Below are positions 53,139 to 60,611 of a stretch of 64,000 bases of DNA, one piece after another. The position numbers and the translations under genes were made by a program. The DNA comes from an uncultured Pseudomonadales bacterium (GTDB lineage: Bacteria > Pseudomonadota > Gammaproteobacteria > Pseudomonadales > Azotimanducaceae), in assembly GCA_958296165.1 (NCBI GenBank), contig OY282447.1, positions 3,534,001 through 3,598,000 on the forward strand, given 5' to 3'. Positions within the stretch are counted from its first letter, which is position 1. Each line of letters starts with the position of its first letter. The notes below the pieces were generated by a model. That model searched no databases and had not been told where the DNA came from. It saw only the letters and a program-made list of their open reading frames with translations.

Positions 53139-54518
53139 TTAAGCGTCGATCATTTCCGGCGATGCGATGCGGCCGCGAATCGCCGATGCCGCAACCACCG
53201 CGGGGCTTGCCAGGTGCGACCGCGTACCCGGCCCTTGGCGACCTTCGAAGTTGCGATTGGTGGTGGTGATGACGCGCTTGCCAGGGCCGAACGTCTCGCC
53301 GCCGGCGTAGAAGCACATCGCGCAGCCCGATTCGCGCCATTCGAAGCCGGCGGCCTGGAACGTTCGGTGCAGCCCTTCGGCTTCCGCCGCTCTCTTCACT
53401 TGGCTGGAACCCGGCACGCAAACCGCAGCCACGCCGGACGCGACGCGTCTGTTCTCCAGCACTGCGGCGGCGAGCCGCAGGTCGCTCAAGCGGGCGTTCG
53501 TGCAGGAACCGATGAAGGCCGCGTCTATGTGTACCGTCGTCAAAGCGGTGCCGGGCTGGAGGCCGATGTAGTCGAGCGCTCGTTCGTCGGACGAGTTGCG
53601 CGGCGGCGGCACGCGCCCACTGACGTTCACGCCCTGTGCCGGCGAAGTGCCCCAAGTGACGCGCGGCGCCACGGTGCTGGCATCGATGCGGATGCGATGA
53701 TCGAAGGCGGCATCGGCATCCGTTCGGAGCGTCCGCCAAGCCGCAACCGGCGGCACCGCCGGAGCGTAGGGTCGCTCGGCAACGTAGGCGATGGTCTTTT
53801 CGTCCGGTGCGACGAGCGCCGTCGCCGCGCCGAACTCAACCGCCATGTTGCACAGCGTCATGCGCGCTTCCATGTCGAGGCTGGCAACGGCGCTGCCACG
53901 GAACTCGAGCGCTGCGCCGAGACCGCCGGCGGCCCCGTACTCGGCGATCAGGACGAGCGCGAGGTCTTTGGCCGTTGCGTGCGCGCTCAAGGTGCCTTCG
54001 ACCGCAACCTCCAGGGTGGCCGGTTTGTCCAGTCGCAGCGTCGATGTGGCGAGAACGTGCTCGGTCTCGCTGCTGCCGATGCCGAATGCGAGGCAGCCCA
54101 GTGCGCCCAGCGTGCAGGTGTGGGAATCGGGGCACACGACGGTGAGCCCAGGCAGCGCGATGCCCTGTTCCGCGCTCACCAAGTGACCGATGCCTTGATT
54201 GGCGTCGCCTACGTCGAACAGCCGCAGCCCGAATTGCGCCGCGTAGCGCCGCAGGCCGCGGATGAAGTCCTCGCCGCCCGGCACCGGCGTGGCGTCGCTG
54301 CGGCCGGGCCGCGTGTCCACAACGTGATCCATCATGCAGAAAACGTGGCGCGGCTGACGCACGGACTGGCCGCGGGCGGCCAGTTCGGCTAGCGCGATGC
54401 TGCCGGTGCGCTCGTGCAGACACAAGCGATCGATGTACAGAAGCCCTTCGCCGTCGGCGTCCGTTTCGATGCAGTGGCTGCTCCAGAGCTTGTCGAACAG
54501 CGTGCGGCGCTCAGGCAT
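53139..54518 (-). CDS. leuC: LeuC-like isomerase/dehydratase large subunit
   Basis: 459 residues from the ATG at 54518. TLFDKLWSSHCIETDADGEGLLYIDRLCLHE, VVCPDSHTCTLGALGCLAFGIGSSE, AFIGSCTNARLSDLRLAAAVL and WRESGCAMCFYAGGETF include the three Cys ligands of the [4Fe-4S] cluster (CTN, and the two of GCAMC). NRNFEGRQGPG is the substrate-binding Arg loop. It should dehydrate and rehydrate a hydroxy-diacid. The start overlaps the stop of the small unknown gene by eight bases. Confidence 0.87.
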   Translation of the reverse strand: MPERRTLFDKLWSSHCIETDADGEGLLYIDRLCLHERTGSIALAELAARGQSVRQPRHVFCMMDHVVDTRPGRSDATPVPGGEDFIRGLRRYAAQFGLRLFDVGDANQGIGHLVSAEQGIALPGLTVVCPDSHTCTLGALGCLAFGIGSSETEHVLATSTLRLDKPATLEVAVEGTLSAHATAKDLALVLIAEYGAAGGLGAALEFRGSAVASLDMEARMTLCNMAVEFGAATALVAPDEKTIAYVAERPYAPAVPPVAAWRTLRTDADAAFDHRIRIDASTVAPRVTWGTSPAQGVNVSGRVPPPRNSSDERALDYIGLQPGTALTTVHIDAAFIGSCTNARLSDLRLAAAVLENRRVASGVAAVCVPGSSQVKRAAEAEGLHRTFQAAGFEWRESGCAMCFYAGGETFGPGKRVITTTNRNFEGRQGPGTRSHLASPAVVAASAIRGRIASPEMIDA

Positions 54519-54873
54519 CGTCGAGCCGGTCGCCAGCTGCTTCGGAAGTCGGCTCGTCCGGGCGGGCGATTGCCTCTCGCTCCTGCTGCACGATGCGCAA
54601 GATGCGCGCCAGATATTCTTGCTGCCAACGGCCGCGGGCGTTGCTTTGGGCGCCGTTCGGAGCGAAGTTCTCGATGTCGGCTTCGGCAACGACACCGCGT
54701 TCGATCAGCAGTTGCTCCAGCGTGTCCAGCCGCATCCGCGTTACCGCCAGCTCGCCGGCCACCGCCATGACAATGGAGAGCACGCGCTCGACGTCTGCGT
54801 CTGCGAAGAAGTAGGGCCGCTTGCCCTTGGCCTTTGCGCCGGCCAGCGCGATTGCGTCCAATGGCTCAGACAT
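54511..54873 (-). CDS. Small conserved-looking helical protein
   Basis: 120 residues: GKRPYFFADADVERVLSIVMAVAGELAVTRMRLDTLEQLLIERGVVAEADIENFAPN, then a charged helix ending DEPTSEAAGDRLDDA. Entirely helical and acidic, with no known motif. The start at ATG 54873 lies within the end of the methyltransferase gene and the stop within the start of leuC-like sequence, so it is tightly coupled to both and probably serves the same pathway. Confidence 0.6.
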   Translation of the reverse strand: MSEPLDAIALAGAKAKGKRPYFFADADVERVLSIVMAVAGELAVTRMRLDTLEQLLIERGVVAEADIENFAPNGAQSNARGRWQQEYLARILRIVQQEREAIARPDEPTSEAAGDRLDDA

Positions 54874-55771
54874 GGGCGCCCGTGATGTGCCATGCGGCCT
54901 TGCGGCCATAGTCCTCGGCGTCGTCGTCGGCCGCATCGGGGAACAGCGACCGGTCCACGACCGCGGTGACGCCGCCGTGGAACAGTTCCGAGCGCTCGAA
55001 TCCGGCATCGATCATGTACTGGTCGAGATCGACGTCGTGCAGTTTCGTCCAAAACGGCTCGTTGTTGTTGAAGGCGTCCCAATCGCGCATCACTTGCTCG
55101 AAGATCGGCATGTCCGCGTCGTATTGCGGTTGCTCGATGTGGATGACGAAGCCGCCGGGCGCGATCAGCCGACGAGTCTCGGACATGATTCGGCGCAACG
55201 CCCGGCAGGAAGTCTCGTGCAGGAACATCGTGCTTTGGATCCAATCGAAGCTGGCGGCGTCGAACTCGGCCAAGTCGGCCGCATCAGCCTGCACGAAGAC
55301 GACGTTGTCTACGCCAAGGCTTGCCGCCCGCGCCGCTCCGTAACGGAGCATGGGTGCGGCGACATCCACGGCCACCACCTCGGCGTCGGCGAAGGCTTCG
55401 GCGATGGGCAAGACGTTGTGGCCGAGGCCGCAGCCTAGGTCCAGTATGCGCCGCGGGTGCCAGTTCGGTTGCCGCCGGCGCATGTATTCCACCATGCCGC
55501 GGCCACCGCCGTCGGTATAGCGGCCGAGCATGCCGCCGGTGGTGACGAACATCCCGGCGTCGTAGTTCGCCGCCGCGGTCACGTCGTCAGCGGTTCGCTC
55601 GGTGTAGTAGCTGCCGGGCATGCAGTGGTGATCCACCGCGCTCAGGTAGTGCGGAATCCGCACCTCGGGGTTGAGGCGCAGGCGGCCTTCGTCGATCAGG
55701 CGCCGGGTTTCCCCGATGAGTTCGTCGCGCTCCCCAGGCACCAATCCCGTGTTGTCCGTGTGAGTCCGCAT
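54866..55771 (-). CDS. SAM-dependent methyltransferase
   Basis: 301 residues. ILDLGCGLGHNVLPIAEAF is motif I of class I methyltransferases, VVAVDVAAPML motif II, and IQSTMFLHETSCRALRRIMSETRRLIAPGGFVIHIEQP covers motifs IV-VI. An N-terminal extension of about 100 residues (HYLSAVDHHCMPGSYYTERTADDV) may hold the substrate. It opens the leftward operon with the LeuCD-like genes and lies directly left of the integrase island. Substrate unknown. Confidence 0.83.
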   Translation of the reverse strand: MRTHTDNTGLVPGERDELIGETRRLIDEGRLRLNPEVRIPHYLSAVDHHCMPGSYYTERTADDVTAAANYDAGMFVTTGGMLGRYTDGGGRGMVEYMRRRQPNWHPRRILDLGCGLGHNVLPIAEAFADAEVVAVDVAAPMLRYGAARAASLGVDNVVFVQADAADLAEFDAASFDWIQSTMFLHETSCRALRRIMSETRRLIAPGGFVIHIEQPQYDADMPIFEQVMRDWDAFNNNEPFWTKLHDVDLDQYMIDAGFERSELFHGGVTAVVDRSLFPDAADDDAEDYGRKAAWHITGAHV

Positions 55772-55795
55772 CGGTCTGCGAACGTCCGCATGAAT

Positions 55796-55816
55796 CTGTA
55801 ATTCATTGATTTACAG
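55796..55816. promoter_or_regulatory. Short dyad beside integrase, possible attachment or binding site
   Basis: CTGTAA and TTACAG flank a nine-base spacer (TTCATTGAT). It lies between the methyltransferase start and the integrase gene, where the left junction of the island should be. I found no second copy of the core further right, so its role as attachment site is unproven. Confidence 0.25.
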
Positions 55817-55933
55817 CGATATTTTCAATCTTCGCCCTTTCCGTGGCAATGCGTGCAGCGTCGCAGCGGGTTGCGCCAATACGCGCTCTTGTGATACAAA
55901 ACGTGCTACAACGAACTTCACGGAGAAACACCA

Positions 55934-57091
55934 ATGGGCAGGCTCACGGCCGCGCGGGTGCGAACGGCCAGGCACAGCGGCAAGACCAAGGCGCACGAAC
56001 GCCTTTCGGACGGCGACACCCTGTTCCTGCAGCTCGCGCCCACCGGCGCGAAGTGCTGGGTCCAGGTGGTGCAGGTCAAGGGCAGGCGCTACACCGTCGG
56101 GCTCGGCGGCCACAAGTTCGTCAGCCTCGCGGAGGCGCGCGAGGCGGCGTTCGAAAATCGCAAGGCGGCGCGGCGCGGGATCGCGCCCGTCACGAGGACG
56201 GGCAGGAAGGCCATGCCGACCTTCGAGGAGGCCGTGCCGGAGGTGCTCGCGACGCGGAGCGACGCTTGGAAGGGGGGCAAGACGGCCGACGACTGGCGGG
56301 CGTCGCTCGCCCTCTACGCCTACCCCGCCATCGGTGCGACGCCGGTGGGGGACGTGACGAGCGGCGACGTGCTGAACATCCTCAAGCCGATCTGGACGCC
56401 GAAGCGCGAAACCGCGCGCAAGGTGAAGCGGAGAATCAGCGCGGTGATGAAGTGGGCCATCGCCCAGGGCTACCGCGTCGACGATCCGGCCGGCGCGGCG
56501 ATTGACGCCGTGCTCCCCCGCGCCGGCGGCGAAGTCCGCCACCACAGGGCGCTCCCCTACGGCGAGGTGGCGCAGGCGTTGGCGACCGTGAAGGCCAGCA
56601 GCGCGTGGGCCGGCACCAAGCTAGCGATCGAGTGCCTGGTGCTGACGGCGGCGCGGTCCGGCGAGGTGCGCCTGGCGACGTGGGCCGAAGTGGACATGGA
56701 CGCCGGCGTATGGACCGTGCCCGCCGAACGGACGAAGATGGGGCGCGAGCACCGGGTGCCGCTGTCGGCGCGGTGCGCGGATGTTCTGCGCGAAGCGGCG
56801 GCGCTCCGAAAGGATGTCGATCTGGTGTTCCCCAGCGCCCGCGGCAAGGTGCTCTCGGACGCCACGATGGGCAAGCTGCTGCGCGAACGCGGGATCGACG
56901 CCGTGCCGCACGGCTTCCGATCCTCCTTCCGTGACTGGGCCGCGGACAAGACCGACGTGCCCCGGGAGGTGGTGGAGGCAGCGCTGGCACACAAGGTGCC
57001 CAACGCCGTCGAAGCGGCCTACGCCCGCACCGACCACTTCGAGCGGCGCCGGCCATTGATGGACCACTGGGCCGTCTACCTGTCCGCGTAG
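55934..57091 (+). CDS. Tyrosine recombinase, P4-type integrase
   Basis: 385 residues. DUF4102-like N-terminal arm domain (LSDGDTLFLQLAPTGAKCWVQVVQVKGRRYTVGLGGHKFVSLAEAR), then a SAM-like core-binding domain with AYPAIGATPVGDVTSGDVLNIL. The catalytic domain has Arg near 241 (TAARSGEVRLATW), His326-x2-Arg329 (HGFRSSFRDWA), His near 353 and Tyr near 363 (AAYARTDHFERR). It integrates a mobile island, usually at a tRNA or other fixed site. Start ATG preceded by CGGAG. Confidence 0.92.
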   Translation: MGRLTAARVRTARHSGKTKAHERLSDGDTLFLQLAPTGAKCWVQVVQVKGRRYTVGLGGHKFVSLAEAREAAFENRKAARRGIAPVTRTGRKAMPTFEEAVPEVLATRSDAWKGGKTADDWRASLALYAYPAIGATPVGDVTSGDVLNILKPIWTPKRETARKVKRRISAVMKWAIAQGYRVDDPAGAAIDAVLPRAGGEVRHHRALPYGEVAQALATVKASSAWAGTKLAIECLVLTAARSGEVRLATWAEVDMDAGVWTVPAERTKMGREHRVPLSARCADVLREAAALRKDVDLVFPSARGKVLSDATMGKLLRERGIDAVPHGFRSSFRDWAADKTDVPREVVEAALAHKVPNAVEAAYARTDHFERRRPLMDHWAVYLSA

Positions 57092-57173
57092 GCTGGTCCG
57101 ATGGCGGGAGGAATCGGCGCATACGAAGACATGCAACTGGAGTATCGCCACAACTGCAACACGGGAGAACAAC

Positions 57174-57778
57174 ATGCGGCGAACAATCATTCTAGCCATC
57201 GCGCTGGTGTCGGCTTGGACTGTAACTCTGAGGGCGGAAACGACCAAGGCCGATGGAGGTTCGATCCAGACGCGCTTGAGCGGCAATATCGCACTAAACA
57301 AGGAATCGACGTTGCGGCGTGAATGGGTCGCTGTCCAGACGACGAACTGCCGGTCGACCTCACGGGGACGCCAGGCGTCATCACCGCGTACCAGTCTGAT
57401 CGCCATGGAGACCACTACTACAGATACAAGGCGTCGTATGCCATCGAAGTCAAAGAGCCCGTGGTTGCCGTTGAGGTCCGATTCATCCTCTTTGACATCT
57501 GGGGCGAGAGAACACAGGCGCTGTCGGCCACCGACCTCAAGGATTTTGAGCAGGGCATCCACTCGTTGGACGGCACTTTGTATCTCTTTTCAGAGAAAGA
57601 GGCTTCAGAGCACTATGCGTCCATCGCCTATGTGGCTGCTGTACGTACAAAGGCCGGGGAAGTCTACCGCGCCGACTCCGATTCGGTCATCGACGCGGCG
57701 CAGGAATACATGAGCGACTTTACCGACGATCTCCTTGACGAAGAGCCGCAGAGCCAGGACCGATGGCCACTATATTGA
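57174..57778 (+). pseudogene. Secreted protein of unknown family, frameshifted
   Basis: GGGAGAA precedes an ATG encoding a clear signal peptide (RRTIILAIALVSAWTVTLRA). About 60 codons later the frame turns into arginine-rich text, while another frame takes over near 57350 with PVDLTGTPGVITAYQSDRHGD, IEVKEPVVAVEVRFILFDIWGE and TLYLFSEKEASEHYASIAYVAAVRT, ending at a TGA. The two parts look like one exported beta-rich protein broken by an indel. No function is recognised. Confidence 0.5.
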
Positions 57779-58199
57779 GTCCAAGGGTCTGTCGCCGTCA
57801 AAGCGTTCCGTAGCATGGAACAGTCCATCCAGATCGATCCCCGTGGCCAAAAGCGCAATCGTCGCCATCTACTTGACCATGTTCCCGTGGAACAGGTCAC
57901 CTGCGGTCCGTGATGGCTTGGTAGCCGAGATCAACAAGGATGTTAGCCGCGTCCTCAGTGCGGCGACATGCTGGCAACGCAGCCCCATCCGCGTTCCGTT
58001 CTCGCCGACGCCCTGAACCGGGAGGACCGGGCGCCATTCGACCAGCACCTTTACTCCGTCGTCATCGAAGTGCGGAGTCGCCTCTGCGGCGAATCCGGCA
58101 ACCACTTGGCCGTCCACGACCAACTCGGCCATCTGTTCGAAGACCGGACTGGCGCGGCGCTTTTGGCGCAGGAGTGATACGTTAGGTGGTATGAAGACG
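57779..58199. other. Stretch without recognisable gene
   Basis: About 420 bases between the secreted-protein relic and the HNH relic. Open frames exist on both strands but show no family features. I read it as decayed island sequence. Confidence 0.4.
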
Positions 58200-58586
58200 G
58201 CGACCTTATGCCCCGTTCGGCATTGGACACGATGGTCGTCTTGCGCGGGGCAACGGGCACGCGAACTACCGACCTTCCATGCTCCGCGTCCGAGCAGCCA
58301 GCCAAGACGCGCTCTACTTCCGCTTTCTCCGCAGCATCCATCGCCAGCCCGTACTTGCGCTTGACCTGCAACACGCGGGCGGCGAACCAGCATCGGTTGT
58401 GCTCTGGCAGCCAGCGGGCGGCGTCCTTGTCGCTTTTCTGGTGTCGGTTCACGCGCGGGCACGCGACCGTGACATTGAGCGGATCGCCCATGAACTCCCG
58501 CGCCCTTGCGCAGGAAAGCCCGCTGCGCCGCGCTTCCGCGCGACGACGTGCTCGATGTCCACGTCCTTGGCGGACGCTGCCGGGCG
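58200..58586 (-). pseudogene. C-terminal remnant of an HNH endonuclease (DUF1524/GmrSD-like)
   Basis: DVDIEHVVARKR in one frame, then FMGDPLNVTVACPRVNRHQKSDKDAARWLPEHNRCWFAARVLQVKRKYGLAMDAAEKAEVERVLAGC in the next. This matches the end of HNH proteins with (D)IDHxxP..., NxxK.SKDP..WLP..., where ExH/DxxH and the distal Asn/Lys form the metal site. The N-terminus is missing: its place is taken by relaxase-gene sequence at 58587. One frameshift lies inside. It is a dead chimera. Confidence 0.6.
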
Positions 58587-58882
58587 TGCCATTGCGTCTC
58601 GTCGAGGTGCAGCGCGGCGTCCGTGATCCACGAGTCCGGCATCCGCAGCTCGCACCACGCCAGGCAGGCCTTGCCCCACTCGCGGGCCTTGTCGACGGAC
58701 CAGCCCTCGCCGATCCGCTTCGCCCCGACGAACAGGAACTCGGCGTGGGGTTTGGGCTTCGTTCCCCGGCGTCTCGCCAGGTCCTTCTTCCGGCGGGCCA
58801 TGATGTTCGCCAGCTCGTCGTCGGGGAGAGTCGGCGCCAGCGACTCCACCGAGAGCGTCTCGCCGGCGGGGGATTGCATCTT
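58587..58882 (-). pseudogene. Inverted partial copy of the MobV relaxase gene
   Basis: Encodes KMQSPAGETLSVESLAPTLP through RMPDSWITDAALHLDETQWH, almost identical to 60.72-61.02 kb but on the opposite strand. It lacks the first 37 or so codons and everything after the HLDET motif. It is fused at its end to an HNH remnant and at its start to the 87-bp structured repeat. Confidence 0.85.
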
Positions 58883-58889
58883 CGGAAAG

Positions 58890-58976
58890 CACGAGGGCCG
58901 GCAGCCGGCCCTCCCACACATGCCGAGATGTACGTACTCCGCTTTTAATTCTGTGTGGGCCGGCTACAGTCACTGG
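58890..58976 (+). repeat. Structured 87-bp direct repeat, copy 1
   Basis: Nearly identical (two changes) to 60063-60149. It opens with a hairpin of ten-base arms, GAGGGCCGGC and GCCGGCCCTC, around a single A. Further arms CCCACACA (58913-58920) and TGTGTGGG (58952-58959) enclose GTACGTAC. It ends GGCCGGCTACAGTCACTGG. It lies 41 bases upstream of the TraL-like gene. Possible leader RNA, operator or recombination site. Confidence 0.8.
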
Positions 58977-59017
58977 ACGCAACAGCGCAAACAGTACGGA
59001 TGAAGGAGATACCACCC

Positions 59018-59797
59018 ATGTCGTCAGATACCACCGCCCCGGTCGAAACGCTTGCTGAACAAGAGCAGCGCGTACCCGGCGCCATGCGCCACGCCCACTT
59101 TCTGCTGCAAAGCAAAGGCGGCATCGGGAAGTCGTATGTCGCCCGCCTGCTGTCGGAGTTTTGGGACGCCGAGCCGTGGGACCTCGACAATCGTGCGAAC
59201 ACCCTGTCCAACGTCAGCGGCCCGCGCACGTCCAAGGTGCAGGGCCAAGCCGAAATAGACCACTCGGCGCTCGACGAAATGTGCGATCGCATCCTGCGCT
59301 CGTCCACGACGCACCACGTCATCGACACCGGCTCGTGGCAATGGCCGCGGATGCGCGAATACATGGACAACCGCATGTCCACGCTGTTCGGCGACAACGG
59401 CGTTCAACTGTGGCTGCATCCGGTCATCTGCGGCGGCCAGTTGCAGGAAAACACGATGGCCTACTGTGACCAGCTGGTACAGGCATGGCACAGCAAGACG
59501 AAGATCGTGCTGTGGGAAAACCTGTACTTCGGCGAGATTATCAACGTCGAAGGCGTCGCGTGCGACCTTGCGGAGACGAAGATATACAAGGACGAGTGGA
59601 AAGACCGCACAGAAGGCATCATCACGCTCCCCAATCCGCAACTCGCCTTCCGCTCGGCCTTGCAGGACCTCGAGAGTCGTCACATGACCTTTGCCGAAGC
59701 CATTGCCGACCCCACGCAGTTCATCATGCACCGGCAGCGCTTGAAGAACATTTGGGACGACATATCCGCCCGCATGTCGGCGGTGCTCTCAATGTGA
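59018..59797 (+). CDS. TraL/ParA-like P-loop NTPase
   Basis: 259 residues. FLLQSKGGIGKSYVARLLSEFW near residue 30 is a deviant Walker A of the ParA/MinD/TraL kind; HHVIDTGSWQWPRMREYM could hold the Walker B Asp. It resembles the TraL/MobD-type accessory NTPases of mobilizable elements. The ATG at 59018 has AAGGAG nine bases upstream; an earlier in-frame ATG has none. The gene is bracketed by the two 87-bp repeats. Confidence 0.7.
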   Translation: MSSDTTAPVETLAEQEQRVPGAMRHAHFLLQSKGGIGKSYVARLLSEFWDAEPWDLDNRANTLSNVSGPRTSKVQGQAEIDHSALDEMCDRILRSSTTHHVIDTGSWQWPRMREYMDNRMSTLFGDNGVQLWLHPVICGGQLQENTMAYCDQLVQAWHSKTKIVLWENLYFGEIINVEGVACDLAETKIYKDEWKDRTEGIITLPNPQLAFRSALQDLESRHMTFAEAIADPTQFIMHRQRLKNIWDDISARMSAVLSM

Positions 59798-60212
59798 ACC
59801 TCTAGCACGGGCGCGGCACACCCCGGCCGCAAGCGTCCGCGAGACTTTCGCGTTCGCGTCGCCGGAGCACGGAGCCGGCTGGCAACCGTCCACAACCATT
59901 CCGCCAATTGGCGGAATGGTCTCCGCGTGCTGCTCGCCGCCGGTCTCTCCCGGCTCAACTCCGCTAGCCGGGATCGCAACGGTCATGGGCGTGGCCAAGC
60001 ACGGCTGCAACGCGGCGACACTTGATTCGGACTTGCCAACGCCGCCCCGCCCTCGTGTGCAACACGAGGGCCGGCAGCCGGCCCTCCCACACATGCCGAG
60101 ATGTACGTACTCCGCTTTTAATCTTGTGTGGGCCGGCTACAGTCACTGGGCGTGGCGCAGCTGGCGCTGGTCTGGCGGGCGCCGCGGCATGACTCTTTTC
60201 GAGGTTGACGAA
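59798..60212. other. Non-coding region with hairpins and repeat
   Basis: Contains GC-rich inverted arms, including GCCCTCGTGT and ACACGAGGGC around GCA just before the second 87-bp repeat, and CCGCCAATTGGCGG near 59911. No credible gene. It probably carries the end of the TraL-like transcript and the promoter of the AlpA-like regulator. Confidence 0.45.
60063..60149 (+). repeat. Structured 87-bp direct repeat, copy 2
   Basis: Same element as 58890-58976, differing at two bases in the TTAATTCTG/TTAATCTTG spacer. It begins within a hairpin described in the surrounding region and ends 63 bases upstream of the AlpA-like start. Both copies precede rightward genes. Confidence 0.8.
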
Positions 60213-60473
60213 ATGCGAAAACTGGAACATCCCGGCCCTCCGACCGAAGGTGCGGCGGACCGCTCTGCGACGCCGGAGCGCGTGACGGCCGAGCGGTGGA
60301 TCCGTCTCGCCGAGGTGACGAGGATGACGGCCCTCGGACGATCCACGATCTACAAGCTTTCCCAGCAACGCAGGTTTCCCCGGCCTTTTCGAGTCCCCGG
60401 CACGCACGCCGCGCGATGGCGCGAGGCCGAAGTCGCGGCGTGGATGGCCCGCGTGGACGGGCGAGCCCCGTGA
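60213..60473 (+). CDS. AlpA-family helix-turn-helix regulator
   Basis: 86 residues. WIRLAEVTRMTALGRSTIYKLSQQRRFPRPFRVPGTHAARWREAEVAAWMARVDG is the MerR-like AlpA/excisionase fold, with the DNA-binding helix around STIYKLSQQ. Such proteins activate integrase or excision genes in P4-type islands. The ATG at 60213 has GAGG eight bases before; an ATG eight codons earlier lacks a site. It may bind the structured repeat upstream. Confidence 0.85.
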   Translation: MRKLEHPGPPTEGAADRSATPERVTAERWIRLAEVTRMTALGRSTIYKLSQQRRFPRPFRVPGTHAARWREAEVAAWMARVDGRAP

Positions 60474-60611
60474 TGCGCCGCGATATGTCGCGTCGGTTCG
60501 CGCGAGTTCGACTAGCGCTGTGCGGTGCTGCGCACCCCCGGGGAGAACGCCGTCGCCATCGGCGGCGTTCCCGCTGCTCCCCTCCCCGCCGACTCCGGGT
60601 GGAGTGAGCGC

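Noticed and set aside
52469-54518. A leucine biosynthesis operon
   Set aside because: Only LeuC- and LeuD-like genes are present, next to a methyltransferase and catabolic genes, with no leuA or leuB; a catabolic dehydratase is more likely.
55740-55933. A tRNA gene as the integrase attachment site
   Set aside because: I searched for a cloverleaf and CCA-type 3' end near the integrase and saw none; only a short dyad is present.
57968-58177. A 69-codon rightward frame starting MLATQPHPRSVLADALNRED
   Set aside because: It lies in decayed island sequence, has no ribosome site and no recognised relative; the opposite strand is just as open.
58890-58976. The 87-bp repeat as an integron attC site
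   Set aside because: It lacks the GTTRRRY core and no integron integrase is in the window.
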